DNA of 64,000 bases from the NCBI GenBank assembly GCA_947492175.1, contig CANLMQ010000030.1, positions 10,247 through 74,246 of the forward strand, written 5' to 3'. The translations under genes and the position numbers were made by a program. The notes beneath the pieces are model-generated. The model saw only the letters and a program-made list of their open reading frames with translations. It was not told the origin of the DNA and did not search any database. This document shows positions 1 to 6,536 of the stretch, one piece after another; position 1 is the first letter of the stretch; the number at the start of each line of letters is the position of its first letter. Source of the stretch: an uncultured Draconibacterium sp. (GTDB lineage: Bacteria; Bacteroidota; Bacteroidia; Bacteroidales; Prolixibacteraceae).

Positions 1-11
1 GCGAATTTAAT

Positions 12-42
12 TTTGCGAGATAAAAAAATAGCAATATATTTG
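12..42 (+). promoter_or_regulatory. Bacteroidota-type promoter of the tRNA operon
   Basis: A TTTG at 12-15 is followed, after 19 bases, by TATATTTG at 35-42. This fits the known Bacteroidota housekeeping promoter (-33 TTTG, -7 TAnnTTTG, 19-21 bases apart). The predicted transcript start lies near 49, about 27 bases before the first tRNA. It should drive the three tRNAs and possibly read into the GIY-YIG repeat. Confidence 0.75.
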
Positions 43-75
43 CAGCGCTTAAAAAGAAAAGTTCTTTTGAAATAT

Positions 76-148
<73 letters not shown>

Positions 149-192
149 CTGTATAGAGTAGATTATTTCTCGCTCAATACGAACACAAGGAT

Positions 193-277
193 GCCCGGAT
201 GGTGGAATTGGTAGACACGTTGGACTTAAAATCCAATGAACATTATGTTCGTGGGGGTTCAAGTCCCCCTCTGGGTA
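193..277 (+). tRNA. tRNA-Leu(TAA)
   Basis: An 85-nt class II tRNA. The acceptor GCCCGGA pairs with TCTGGGT (two G-T pairs), the anticodon stem TTGGA/TCCAA has loop CTTAAAA (anticodon TAA), and there is a long variable arm before the GGGGG/CCCCC T stem. It lies between the two identical tRNA-Gly genes. Confidence 0.96.
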
Positions 278-282
278 CTTTT

Positions 283-355
<73 letters not shown>

Positions 356-362
356 CTATTTA

Positions 363-396
363 AAAGCTTCACAAATTTTTTGTGGAGCTTTTTTTA
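363..396 (+). terminator. Intrinsic terminator of the tRNA operon
   Basis: Inverted repeat AAGCTTCACA / TGTGGAGCTT closes a short loop and is followed by a run of eight T. It sits 8 bases after the second tRNA-Gly. The same hairpin recurs after each tRNA relic, at about 817-850 and 1271-1302. Confidence 0.85.
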
Positions 397-452
397 TGCC
401 TTTATTTTTGGAGAGAGTATGGCTTCACACTGATGTATTAAACTGAATTCTA

Positions 453-460
453 TAAATTTG
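453..460 (+). promoter_or_regulatory. Possible -7 box before the GIY-YIG gene (copy 1)
   Basis: TAAATTTG matches TAnnTTTG and lies 15 bases before the ATG at 476. No TTTG is found at the proper distance upstream. The same box occurs in copy 2 at 907-914. Confidence 0.35.
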
Positions 461-475
461 TATAAATCGTTATTT

Positions 476-730
476 ATGGAACTTCCGGAATACTTTGTTT
501 ATCTGATTGAAAGTGACAAAGATGGAATCTGGTACATAGGTTTATCTGTTGAGCCAGATGAAAGACTGAAACAACATAATAAGGGAAAGTCAAAATTTAC
601 AAAAGGTCATATCCCGTGGAGATTGCTTTATAAAGAAAAAGTTGGCAGTTTACAACTTGCTCGGCGGAAAGAAAAATATTATAAAACTTCAGCGGGGAAA
701 AGAAGGTTAAAAAAGATACTTGGCAATTAG
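476..730 (+). CDS. GIY-YIG nuclease family protein, copy 1
   Basis: An 84-residue single-domain GIY-YIG protein of the small UPF0213/YhbQ-like kind. Visible motifs are the first strand YFVYLIES, the WYIG strand, the conserved Arg in ERLKQH, and the LARRKEK helix whose Glu would bind the catalytic metal, followed by a basic C-terminus (KRRLKKIL). I chose ATG 476; an in-frame TTG at 458 adds six residues but falls inside a possible promoter box. There is no separate DNA-recognition domain. It stands between an intact tRNA-Gly with its terminator and a broken tRNA-Gly half, and is repeated 454 bp downstream. The family cuts or repairs structured DNA; a role in spreading at tRNA genes is my inference. 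Confidence 0.85.
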   Translation: MELPEYFVYLIESDKDGIWYIGLSVEPDERLKQHNKGKSKFTKGHIPWRLLYKEKVGSLQLARRKEKYYKTSAGKRRLKKILGN

Positions 731-736
731 GTAGTA

Positions 737-809
737 GACCTTGCCAAGGTCGGGGTCGCGAGTTCCCTGCCCGGCTGCACCAGTCAGACGGGGAGTCTCG
801 TTTCTCGCT
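737..809 (+). pseudogene. tRNA-Gly 3'-half relic 1, T arm interrupted by 27 bases
   Basis: From 737 the sequence repeats the tRNA-Gly anticodon arm (GACCTTGCCAAGGTC) and variable region up to GCGAGTTC. It then has 27 foreign bases at 766-792 (starting CCTGCCCGGC, ending AGACGGG), then resumes exactly with GAGTCTCG through the acceptor 3' strand and T at 809. The acceptor 5' strand and D arm are missing and the GIY-YIG stop lies 7 bases upstream. It cannot fold as a functional tRNA. Confidence 0.9.
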
Positions 810-816
810 CTATTTA

Positions 817-850
817 AAAGCTTCACAAATTTTTTGTGGAGCTTTTTTTA
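817..850 (+). terminator. Intrinsic terminator, repeat copy
   Basis: Same hairpin and T run as at 363-396, shifted by 454 bases, directly after the first tRNA-Gly relic. Confidence 0.8.
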
Positions 851-929
851 TGCCTTTATTTTTGGAGAGAGTATGGCTTCACACTGATGTATTAAACTGA
901 ATTCTATAAATTTGTATAAATCGTTATTT

Positions 930-1184
930 ATGGAACTTCCGGAATACTTTGTTTATCTGATTGAAAGTGACAAAGATGGAATCTGGTACATAGGTTTATC
1001 TGTTGAGCCAGATGAAAGACTGAAACAACACAATAAGGGAAAGTCAAAATTTACAAAAGGTCATATCCCGTGGAGATTGCTTTATAAAGAAAAAGTTGGC
1101 AGTTTACAACTTGCTCGGCGGAAAGAAAAATATTATAAAACTTCAGCGGGGAAAAGAAGGTTAAAAAAGATACTTGGCAATTAG
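930..1184 (+). CDS. GIY-YIG nuclease family protein, copy 2
   Basis: Encodes a protein identical to that of the gene at 476-730 (84 residues, same GIY-YIG motifs). The only nucleotide change seen is a silent CAT to CAC His codon. Both reading frames are open, so either both are expressed or the duplication is too young to have decayed. The surroundings are the same: terminator upstream, interrupted tRNA-Gly half downstream. Confidence 0.85.
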   Translation: MELPEYFVYLIESDKDGIWYIGLSVEPDERLKQHNKGKSKFTKGHIPWRLLYKEKVGSLQLARRKEKYYKTSAGKRRLKKILGN

Positions 1185-1190
1185 GTAGTA

Positions 1191-1263
1191 GACCTTGCCA
1201 AGGTCGGGGTCGCGAGTTCCCTGCCCGGCTGCACCAGTCAGACGGGGAGTCTCGTTTCTCGCT
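1191..1263 (+). pseudogene. tRNA-Gly 3'-half relic 2, same interruption
   Basis: A second copy of the relic at 737-809, with the identical 27-base interruption (1220-1246) after GCGAGTTC in the T arm. It again starts at the anticodon stem, directly behind the GIY-YIG stop codon. Confidence 0.9.
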
Positions 1264-1270
1264 CTATTCA

Positions 1271-1302
1271 AAAGCTTCACAATTTTTTGTGGAGCTTTTT
1301 TT
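1271..1302 (+). terminator. Intrinsic terminator closing the repeat array
   Basis: Third copy of the AAGCTTCAC / GTGGAGCTT hairpin with T run. It has one base fewer in the loop and a TTCAAAAG instead of TTTAAAAG lead-in, so it is slightly diverged from the other two. Similarity to the repeat ends near 1307. Confidence 0.75.
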
Positions 1303-1309
1303 ATGCCAA

Positions 1310-2085
1310 AAAAAATTGAAATCATGAGGCTGGCTGCCGGGCTTCCCGGGATTACATTGAAAATCCGGTGGAATATAAATATCTCCAATTCTATTTAACC
1401 TTAACTATTTTCCTGCCGGAGGCCTTCATCTTTGCCTTAAAGCAAAGACGAAGCAGAAAATTCAAGGCTACTTTTGCTCTTTGTACTTCATCTTTATAAA
1501 GCCTAACTTCGGACGGGTGATCTCCTCATGCCTTCGGAGCTTCCCGCTCTCAATAAGGCTTTGTTTCGATTCAGTACTCGATCAAAAGAGGCCACTGTTT
1601 TAATAAAGGTTGGCAATAGATCGGAGCGCAGCTTCGATCTAGCAGCTAACGGATGATGAGCCCGCACAAAGCTTGCCCTTAGGTCCGCCTTCGAGAAAAA
1701 GCGTTGAGGAAATAAATGGAGAGAGCGTTAAAAAATCAAGTCTGTTTGACGCTCGTTAGCCCTGAGATGCGAAGGGCTAAAAGGAGGAGTTTCTTGATTT
1801 TAGTGAAAGGAATTTATTTTTAGCTTTTTACCGTCAGCGGTGGCTTTTTTGAATCCTTTTTCAGCTATAGGAAAAAGGATTTCCAGACTGGAAAGACAAA
1901 TGTAGTTTGTTGTTTCGGAAAGTTAATGTTATGCAGTTTGGCATTGCTCCATCTGAAATATTGGGTGATCTGGAAGTAAGGGGGATTGATTGTTGGATTA
2001 CCTTTTAACCGGATATAAAAAAAGCATCCAACCACAGGCAGGATGCTTCTAACCAATTAAAACAAGAATTATAACTCAGACAACA
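1310..2085. other. Gene-free, repeat-like intergenic region
   Basis: No reading frame here looks like a gene. The stretch contains a short hairpin CCGGG-CTT-CCCGG at 1337-1349, a GC-richer block about 1405-1700 unlike the flanking AT-rich spacers, and a nested inverted repeat at 1732-1801. The texture resembles non-coding dispersed repeats common in Bacteroidota genomes, but that needs a genome-wide comparison. Confidence 0.5.
1732..1801. repeat. 70-bp nested inverted repeat
   Basis: The outer arms AAAATCAAG (1732-1740) and CTTGATTTT (1793-1801) enclose inner arms TTAGCCCT (1756-1763) and AGGGCTAA (1773-1780). The element could fold as one long interrupted hairpin. It has no T tail in either direction and does not look like a terminator. 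Confidence 0.7.
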
Positions 2086-2838
2086 TTAATCTATATCAGG
2101 TTCGGCCGGCGGATCTTCTTCGTCACTGTCTTTTCTTCCATCGCGGGCGGCCAGAGTATTCTCCAGGGTTTTAATCTTTTGGTTTAACTCTTTTATAAAG
2201 TTATCCAGTTCGGGAGTTTGCATATTTAAGCTAACCAAAGCATTTACACGCTCTATCATTAGTTCGTACAAGGGATCAATTTCAATACGAACAGCTTTTA
2301 CATTGCCAGTATTTTTATTAGCCTGCTCGGTGTCGCGTTCGTTTTGTTTGGCTTTAAAAGCAACGTTCAGGTCGTTTAAAACATTTACCCAGGTGGTAAG
2401 GTTGCAGGTAGCAACATTGCCGGCATTCTGAGGTTTGTTTAAATCGCCAAGTAAATTGGTAAGGCCTGCGGTTTCTTCGTTAAACGATATTTTACGAATA
2501 TCGCCATATAAATCGAAAACACGCCTAAGGCGTTGGGCGGCTTCCATTTCTTCGTTAATGGTACACAGCAAAGTAGCATTAATACGCATATCAAGAGCCC
2601 GCCACATCGAGTCGCGGTCTGAATCAATAGCATGAAGTTCTGCTGTTAATATGCTGCCCTGATCGACGCGTAGTTCCTCGTCGAGTTTGATAAATGCTGT
2701 GTTAAATGCAGCAAATTCGGTTTCGGAGTGTATTACTGCAGGCGTTAGTATTTCGAGCAAACTTTTAAAGTCGCTCATAAACTGAAAATATTCCGCATTG
2801 CGGAGTTTATACAAAATAATGCTTAAAATTTTAATCAT
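2086..2838 (-). CDS. DUF6261 family protein
   Basis: A 250-residue protein with no signal peptide. It begins with the N-terminus typical of the Bacteroidota DUF6261 family (LRNAEYFQF around residues 13-21) and has a mostly helical body. It ends in an acidic, proline-containing tail after the ARDGRKD motif near residue 232. I kept the upstream ATG because the LRNAEYFQF motif belongs to the family; Met21 is a weaker alternative. Function is not known. The gene is alone, transcribed away from a 42-bp tandem repeat array about 215 bases upstream of its start, which makes the pair look like a module. Confidence 0.8.
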   Translation of the reverse strand: MIKILSIILYKLRNAEYFQFMSDFKSLLEILTPAVIHSETEFAAFNTAFIKLDEELRVDQGSILTAELHAIDSDRDSMWRALDMRINATLLCTINEEMEAAQRLRRVFDLYGDIRKISFNEETAGLTNLLGDLNKPQNAGNVATCNLTTWVNVLNDLNVAFKAKQNERDTEQANKNTGNVKAVRIEIDPLYELMIERVNALVSLNMQTPELDNFIKELNQKIKTLENTLAARDGRKDSDEEDPPAEPDID

Positions 2839-3053
2839 AATTTTTCGTTTAAAAGGATTAATAAATATGTTTTAAAAGGTTATTTACATTTTTGTTTGTG
2901 GTAGAATGAATGTATCGATTTTTTTGGGTTATTATTTTTAGTTCAATAAAATTAAAGCATATGTTTATCAAAGTCAATGCCTTAATTATGTTGCAGAGCA
3001 TTTTTTTATGAGATGCTTATATTATTTGCTAAAAGCATCCGGCAATTTTAGGT

Positions 3054-3347
3054 GCCGCAATACTGAGGGGGCCTGGCAAGGAAAATTTTTCTTATGCCGC
3101 AGTTCTGCGTGATGCCAGCCACGCTGTTTTTTCTTATGCCGCAGAACTGCGGGAACCAAATCACAACGTTTTTTTGCATGCCGCAGAGTTGAGGCAAGCC
3201 ATCCACAACATTTTTTTGTATGCCGCAGTACTGAGGCAAGCTCGCCACAAGATTTTTTTGCGTGCCGCAGAACTGCGGGAAGCGAGCCAACACGTTTATT
3301 TTGTTGTCGCAGAACTGAGGGAGGCCAGTAAATCAGCTAGTTAGCTC
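3054..3347. repeat. Seven 42-bp tandem repeats with central palindrome
   Basis: Units start at 3054, 3096, 3138, 3180, 3222, 3264 and 3306, each exactly 42 bp except the fading last one. Each opens with an imperfect palindrome of the form CCGCAG-nn-CTGmGG (perfect in units 3 and 6), then about 16 less conserved bases, then a T-rich run ending TTAT/GCAT/GTAT. Since 42 is a multiple of three, one strand reads as a 14-residue peptide repeat, but composition suggests DNA-level repeats. They lie upstream of the DUF6261 gene. There are no unique spacers, so this is not a CRISPR array. Confidence 0.9.
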
Positions 3348-3394
3348 TTTTGGGGAGTGGGTGATTTGTGAGACCGGCCGCAGATAAGACTTTT

Positions 3395-3483
3395 GGGCTG
3401 AAGCCCGGTTTGGTAGGCTGATCACTAACCCCAGGCTTAAGCCTGGGCTTAATTACCATATCGCAGTTCATGGGCTTTAGCCC
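3395..3483. repeat. Cluster of three REP-like hairpins
   Basis: GGGCTGAAGCCC at 3395-3406, a perfect 18-bp palindrome CCCAGGCTTAAGCCTGGG at 3430-3447, and GGGCTTTAGCCC at 3472-3483 lie within 90 bases. They share a GGGCT-nn-AGCCC core. Such elements resemble repetitive extragenic palindromes; copies elsewhere in the genome would confirm this. Confidence 0.7.
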
Positions 3484-3610
3484 TTAAATAGTACCACTAC
3501 TTGTTTTTGTACTTCAGTAAATAATATTGCACTTTACATAAAATATTATAGGAAAATAATTGCTAAATTGGTGCTTCGTAAAACTAGCATATAACCAAAT
3601 ACAATTCTCC

Positions 3611-4735
3611 ATGGCTAAACCAAGCGACATTTTCAACAAAGGATTTGATGCAGGCACACAAATTAAACTATATATACTCCGCAAATATCTGCAAGAATGG
3701 TTACCGGTATTTATAAAGAAGAAGAAATATTGGACAGACATTTCTCTTTATGACATGTTCGCAGGCGAAGGAAAAGACTCCGAGGGAGTTAATGGAAGTC
3801 CGCTAATTATGCTAGAAGAGCTAATGCTATATTGTAAAACCATTGCAGACGAATCTTTAAGGATGAATGTATTATTTAACGAATATGACAAGAAACGATA
3901 TAAGGCTCTGAAGCAAAATGTTGCAGATAAACGTTTGGAATGTAAGAACTCTGAATTTTGTCCTACCTCGAAGGATTGTATATTGAATGTAGTAGAAGAA
4001 AATCGAAAGTTTAAAGAATTGTTTGCTGGGTGGTTTCCTAAAATGCAGCAAACAGAACAGCTTCCACGTTTTATGTTTCTGGATCAATTTGGTATTAAAC
4101 AAATAACCGAAGATATTTTTGAGCAATTAGTAAGTTTAAAAAGAACAGACTTTATTTTTTTTATTTCTTCTTCGTTTGCAAATAGGTTTGCAGAACAACC
4201 TGAATTTCAAATGTATTTAAATTTGTCAAGAGAATCTTTTGACCTAACCAGACCTCACCATTGTCATCGTGTAGTTTTTAATTATTATAAACAGTTAATT
4301 CCTAAAGGAACAGAATATTACCTTGCACCATTTTCTATTAAAAAGGGGGCAAATATTTATGGTTTGATTTTCGGAACTAACCACCTTTTGGGGATAGAGA
4401 AGTTTTTGAATATTTGCTGGGGTATAAACAAAAACACAGGAGATGCAAACTATGATATCGACAATGAAAAGATCAATCCAAACGAACCTTCTTTATGGGT
4501 TGAACATGATATTTCTAATAAAATTCAAGTTTTTCAAAATGAATTGAGAAACAAAATTTGCAGTAATGAATTTGCAACAAATGTTCAGGTATATCGATGG
4601 ACTTTTGAAATGGGTTGTTTACCGAAACACGCCAATGAAGTTTTACGTGAACTAAGAAGGCAGAAAACAATCAATAAAGATTTTCGTATTGCTAATAGTA
4701 AAATTCATAAATTAGTACCCGAAAAACTAAAATAG
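3611..4735 (+). CDS. tcmP: Three-Cys-motif partner protein TcmP
   Basis: A 374-residue soluble protein recognised as TcmP, the constant partner of three-Cys (Gp37/Gp68) proteins. Near the start it has KLYILRKYLQEWL, then the family signature DISLYDMFAGEG about 50 residues in, and later NEYDKKRYKAL, LDQFGIKQI and FFISSSFANRF. The YDxFAGxG motif resembles the SAM-binding loop of class I methyltransferases, so a nucleotide- or SAM-binding role is possible. ATG 3611 was chosen; an upstream in-frame ATG at 3560 adds 17 residues that do not look like the family. It is followed after 2 bases by its partner gene. The pair is often mobile and its biological role is not established. Confidence 0.85.
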   Translation: MAKPSDIFNKGFDAGTQIKLYILRKYLQEWLPVFIKKKKYWTDISLYDMFAGEGKDSEGVNGSPLIMLEELMLYCKTIADESLRMNVLFNEYDKKRYKALKQNVADKRLECKNSEFCPTSKDCILNVVEENRKFKELFAGWFPKMQQTEQLPRFMFLDQFGIKQITEDIFEQLVSLKRTDFIFFISSSFANRFAEQPEFQMYLNLSRESFDLTRPHHCHRVVFNYYKQLIPKGTEYYLAPFSIKKGANIYGLIFGTNHLLGIEKFLNICWGINKNTGDANYDIDNEKINPNEPSLWVEHDISNKIQVFQNELRNKICSNEFATNVQVYRWTFEMGCLPKHANEVLRELRRQKTINKDFRIANSKIHKLVPEKLK

Positions 4736-4737
4736 TC

Positions 4738-5490
4738 ATGGCAACTAAAATAGAATGGACAGAGGCAACCTGGAATCCAACATCAGGTTGTACAAAAATA
4801 TCTGCGGGTTGTAAGCATTGTTATGCAGAGTCAATGGCTCGAAGACTAAAAGCCATTGGCACGGTTGGGTATGAGGATGGATTTCGTTTTAGTATTGTTC
4901 CGTCAAGATTAAATGAGCCTCTTAAGAAAAAGAAACCAACCGTATACTTTGTGAACTCTATGAGTGATATTTTTCATGAAAGAATGCCATTGGATTATCT
5001 GGATCGGATATTTTCGGTTATTGAACAGACTCCTCATCATACCTACCAGCTTCTCACAAAAAGGGCCGATAATATGTTTGATTATCTCTCTAAAAGAGAA
5101 ATTCCCAAAAATGTATGGTTGGGTGTTACGGTAGAAAATAAGTATGACGGCTTACCCCGCATTGAAAAGCTTAGAAATCTGAAGGCAACTGTACTTTTCC
5201 TTTCGGTAGAACCTCTTCTGGAAGATTTAGGTCAGGTTAACTTAACCAATATAGATTGGGTTATTGTTGGTGGTGAAAGTGGAAATCAGGCTCGACCAAT
5301 GGATAAAACCTGGGTTGAAAATATCAAAAAACAATGTGATGATAATGATGTTGCCTTTTTCTTTAAGCAGTGGGGTACTTGGGGAGCAGACAAAGTAAAA
5401 AGAAATAAAAAGGAAAATGGGAAGGTGCTAAACGGTAAGGTTTGGCAAAATTACCCAGAGGTAATCGAAAAACAGTTTGAATTATCCTAA
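4738..5490 (+). CDS. Three-Cys-motif Gp37/Gp68 (DUF5131) family protein
   Basis: A 250-residue protein of the phage Gp37/Gp68 family. The diagnostic N-terminus is present: KIEWTEATWNPTSGC followed by KISAGCKHCYAE, giving a three-cysteine set (C18, C25, C28) reminiscent of an iron-sulfur radical SAM site, though not the canonical spacing. Further family motifs are VYFVNSMSDIFHE, YQLLTKRA, WLGVTVEN, LSVEPLLED and WVIVGGESG. It is translated right after tcmP (ATG two bases after its stop), so they form a bicistronic unit ended by a strong terminator. Enzymatic activity is unknown. Confidence 0.88.
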   Translation: MATKIEWTEATWNPTSGCTKISAGCKHCYAESMARRLKAIGTVGYEDGFRFSIVPSRLNEPLKKKKPTVYFVNSMSDIFHERMPLDYLDRIFSVIEQTPHHTYQLLTKRADNMFDYLSKREIPKNVWLGVTVENKYDGLPRIEKLRNLKATVLFLSVEPLLEDLGQVNLTNIDWVIVGGESGNQARPMDKTWVENIKKQCDDNDVAFFFKQWGTWGADKVKRNKKENGKVLNGKVWQNYPEVIEKQFELS

Positions 5491-5493
5491 ATA

Positions 5494-5527
5494 AAAAATC
5501 CTGCATTTTACCGATGCAGGATTTTTT
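5494..5527 (+). terminator. Terminator of the tcmP/three-Cys operon
   Basis: AAAATCCTGCAT pairs with ATGCAGGATTTT around a short loop, followed by T6, starting 4 bases after the stop codon. The A-rich left arm makes it potentially bidirectional. Confidence 0.9.
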
Positions 5528-5544
5528 ATGCTGTAATTTTTCGA

Positions 5545-5633
5545 TTATTTCCCAAGCACTTTAATTATATCACCTCTTTTAAGCATGTGGTCCAGCTCCA
5601 GATTGTTAAGAAGGGCAAATTCATTAAATTCAT
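5545..5633 (-). pseudogene. 3'-end fragment of an M48 protease gene
   Basis: About 85 bases closely match the last part of the M48 gene at 10896-10981 in the same orientation (roughly five differences in 80). On the minus strand it reads NEFALLNNLELDHMLKRGD and ends KVLGK-stop, against NEFALLNNLELDHTLKRGD and KVLGK in the intact gene. Differences are silent or conservative, so the fragment was once coding. It stops abruptly near 5633. It is a relic that forms direct flanks, with 10896-10981, around the Hdr-like operon. Confidence 0.8.
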
Positions 5634-5651
5634 TCAGGCGCATACGTATAA

Positions 5652-5673
5652 AAACGTATTTCGAAATACGTTT
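5652..5673. promoter_or_regulatory. 22-bp perfect palindrome upstream of the Hdr-like operon
   Basis: AAACGTATTTC followed directly by its exact complement in reverse. It lies 60 bases before the ATG at 5734. A perfect palindrome of this length in a promoter region is what a dimeric regulator would bind. No known consensus (FNR, Fur, Rex) is matched that I recognise. It also sits close to the point where the M48 relic breaks off, so it could be a rearrangement scar. Confidence 0.55.
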
Positions 5674-5733
5674 AATCACGGTTTTAAAATTGCGGGTATT
5701 TCTAAAAATTTGCACAAAACTATAGTCAGTTAC

Positions 5734-6432
5734 ATGTATTCAGACTTAAACCGCAGATTAAAAGAAGATATTCGCCTCGAAGAAGGCCTGCACGCTTGCA
5801 TGAACTGTGGTATTTGTACCGCAATTTGTCCGGCGGCAGAGTTTTTCGAGTACGACCCGAGGACCATTGCAGTAACAGTTCAATCGGGAAACGAAAAAAA
5901 GATAAGCGCCCTGCTCGAAAGCGACACCATTTGGTATTGTGGTCAATGTATGTCGTGCAAAGCACGCTGCCCAAGAAACAACTGTCCCGGACTAATCATC
6001 AATGTTTTGCGTAAAATATCGCAGGAGACCGGTGCATTCATAAAAAGCAGAATGGGCCGGCAGCAGTATTTAATCGTTAAAACCATTGGTAAAAACATCC
6101 TCCATTATGGATACTGCGTCCATCCTACCACCCTGATTCCGGAAAAACATCCGGAACAGGGGCCGGTATGGAAATGGGTGTTCGAAAATATGCGCGATGT
6201 ATATGATGCAGTGGGTGCCAACCTCGATGGCCATGGCCCCGGAGCCATGCGAAAAATCGACAGTTCGGATTTGGAGGAGCTTCAGCAGATTTTTAACGTG
6301 AGTGGAGGAAGTAAACTTTACCAAACCATTGAGCATTTCAGCAAACTAAAAGCAATGGAATTAGGCCTGACCGATGAAAACGGTGACCCTGATATGGAAA
6401 AATACACGCAGTATTTATTAGCGGAAGTTTAA
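5734..6432 (+). CDS. HdrC-like 4Fe-4S protein
   Basis: A 232-residue soluble ferredoxin-type subunit related to heterodisulfide reductase subunit C. Two cysteine motifs bind 4Fe-4S clusters: CMNCGICTAIC at residues 22-32 and CGQCMSCKARC around residues 70-80. The helical C-terminal part resembles HdrC proteins that pass electrons to a CCG-domain partner. I chose ATG 5734; the frame is open back to 5587 but that part overlaps the M48 relic and the palindrome. It is the first gene of a five-gene operon. In methanogens HdrABC reduces CoM-S-S-CoB; here the substrate must be different and is unknown. Confidence 0.82.
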   Translation: MYSDLNRRLKEDIRLEEGLHACMNCGICTAICPAAEFFEYDPRTIAVTVQSGNEKKISALLESDTIWYCGQCMSCKARCPRNNCPGLIINVLRKISQETGAFIKSRMGRQQYLIVKTIGKNILHYGYCVHPTTLIPEKHPEQGPVWKWVFENMRDVYDAVGANLDGHGPGAMRKIDSSDLEELQQIFNVSGGSKLYQTIEHFSKLKAMELGLTDENGDPDMEKYTQYLLAEV

Positions 6433-6536
6433 GATGAAACAAGCATTGTCTGCAGCTGGCGGATTATAAAGGAGAATAATCACCCCAAAGTTTCGGGGGA
6501 TACGAGTTCTCATAATCAATAAACAATTTTAAACGA

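Larger units (their letters stand above)
356..1263 (+). repeat. Tandem 454-bp duplication: terminator + GIY-YIG gene + broken tRNA-Gly
   Basis: Positions 356-809 and 810-1263 are two direct copies of one 454-bp unit. Each begins right after a tRNA-Gly 3' end, holds the terminator and the GIY-YIG gene, and ends with a tRNA-Gly 3' half interrupted by 27 extra bases. A third, partial copy (terminator only) follows to about 1307. Reading the two copies side by side I see one base difference (T577 versus C1031, a silent His codon change), so the duplication is recent or homogenised. Confidence 0.95.

Noticed and set aside
458..475. TTG start for the GIY-YIG gene
   Set aside because: It lies inside a TAAATTTG promoter-like box and adds residues outside the domain; ATG 476 is sufficient.
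1195..1398. Plus- and minus-strand open frames over the second tRNA relic
   Set aside because: They run through tRNA and terminator sequence and encode no recognisable protein.
3048..3293. Minus-strand open frame of 81 codons made of 14-residue repeats (PQFCGxxKN type)
   Set aside because: It exists only because the 42-bp repeat is a multiple of three; the conserved part is a DNA palindrome and no protein family is known to fit.
3054..3347. The 42-bp array as a CRISPR
   Set aside because: Repeats are contiguous, the less conserved parts are related to each other rather than unique spacers, and no cas genes are near.
5587..5733. Longer N-terminus for the first HdrC-like protein
   Set aside because: That stretch is the reverse strand of the M48 relic plus the palindrome; the HdrC domain starts right after ATG 5734.
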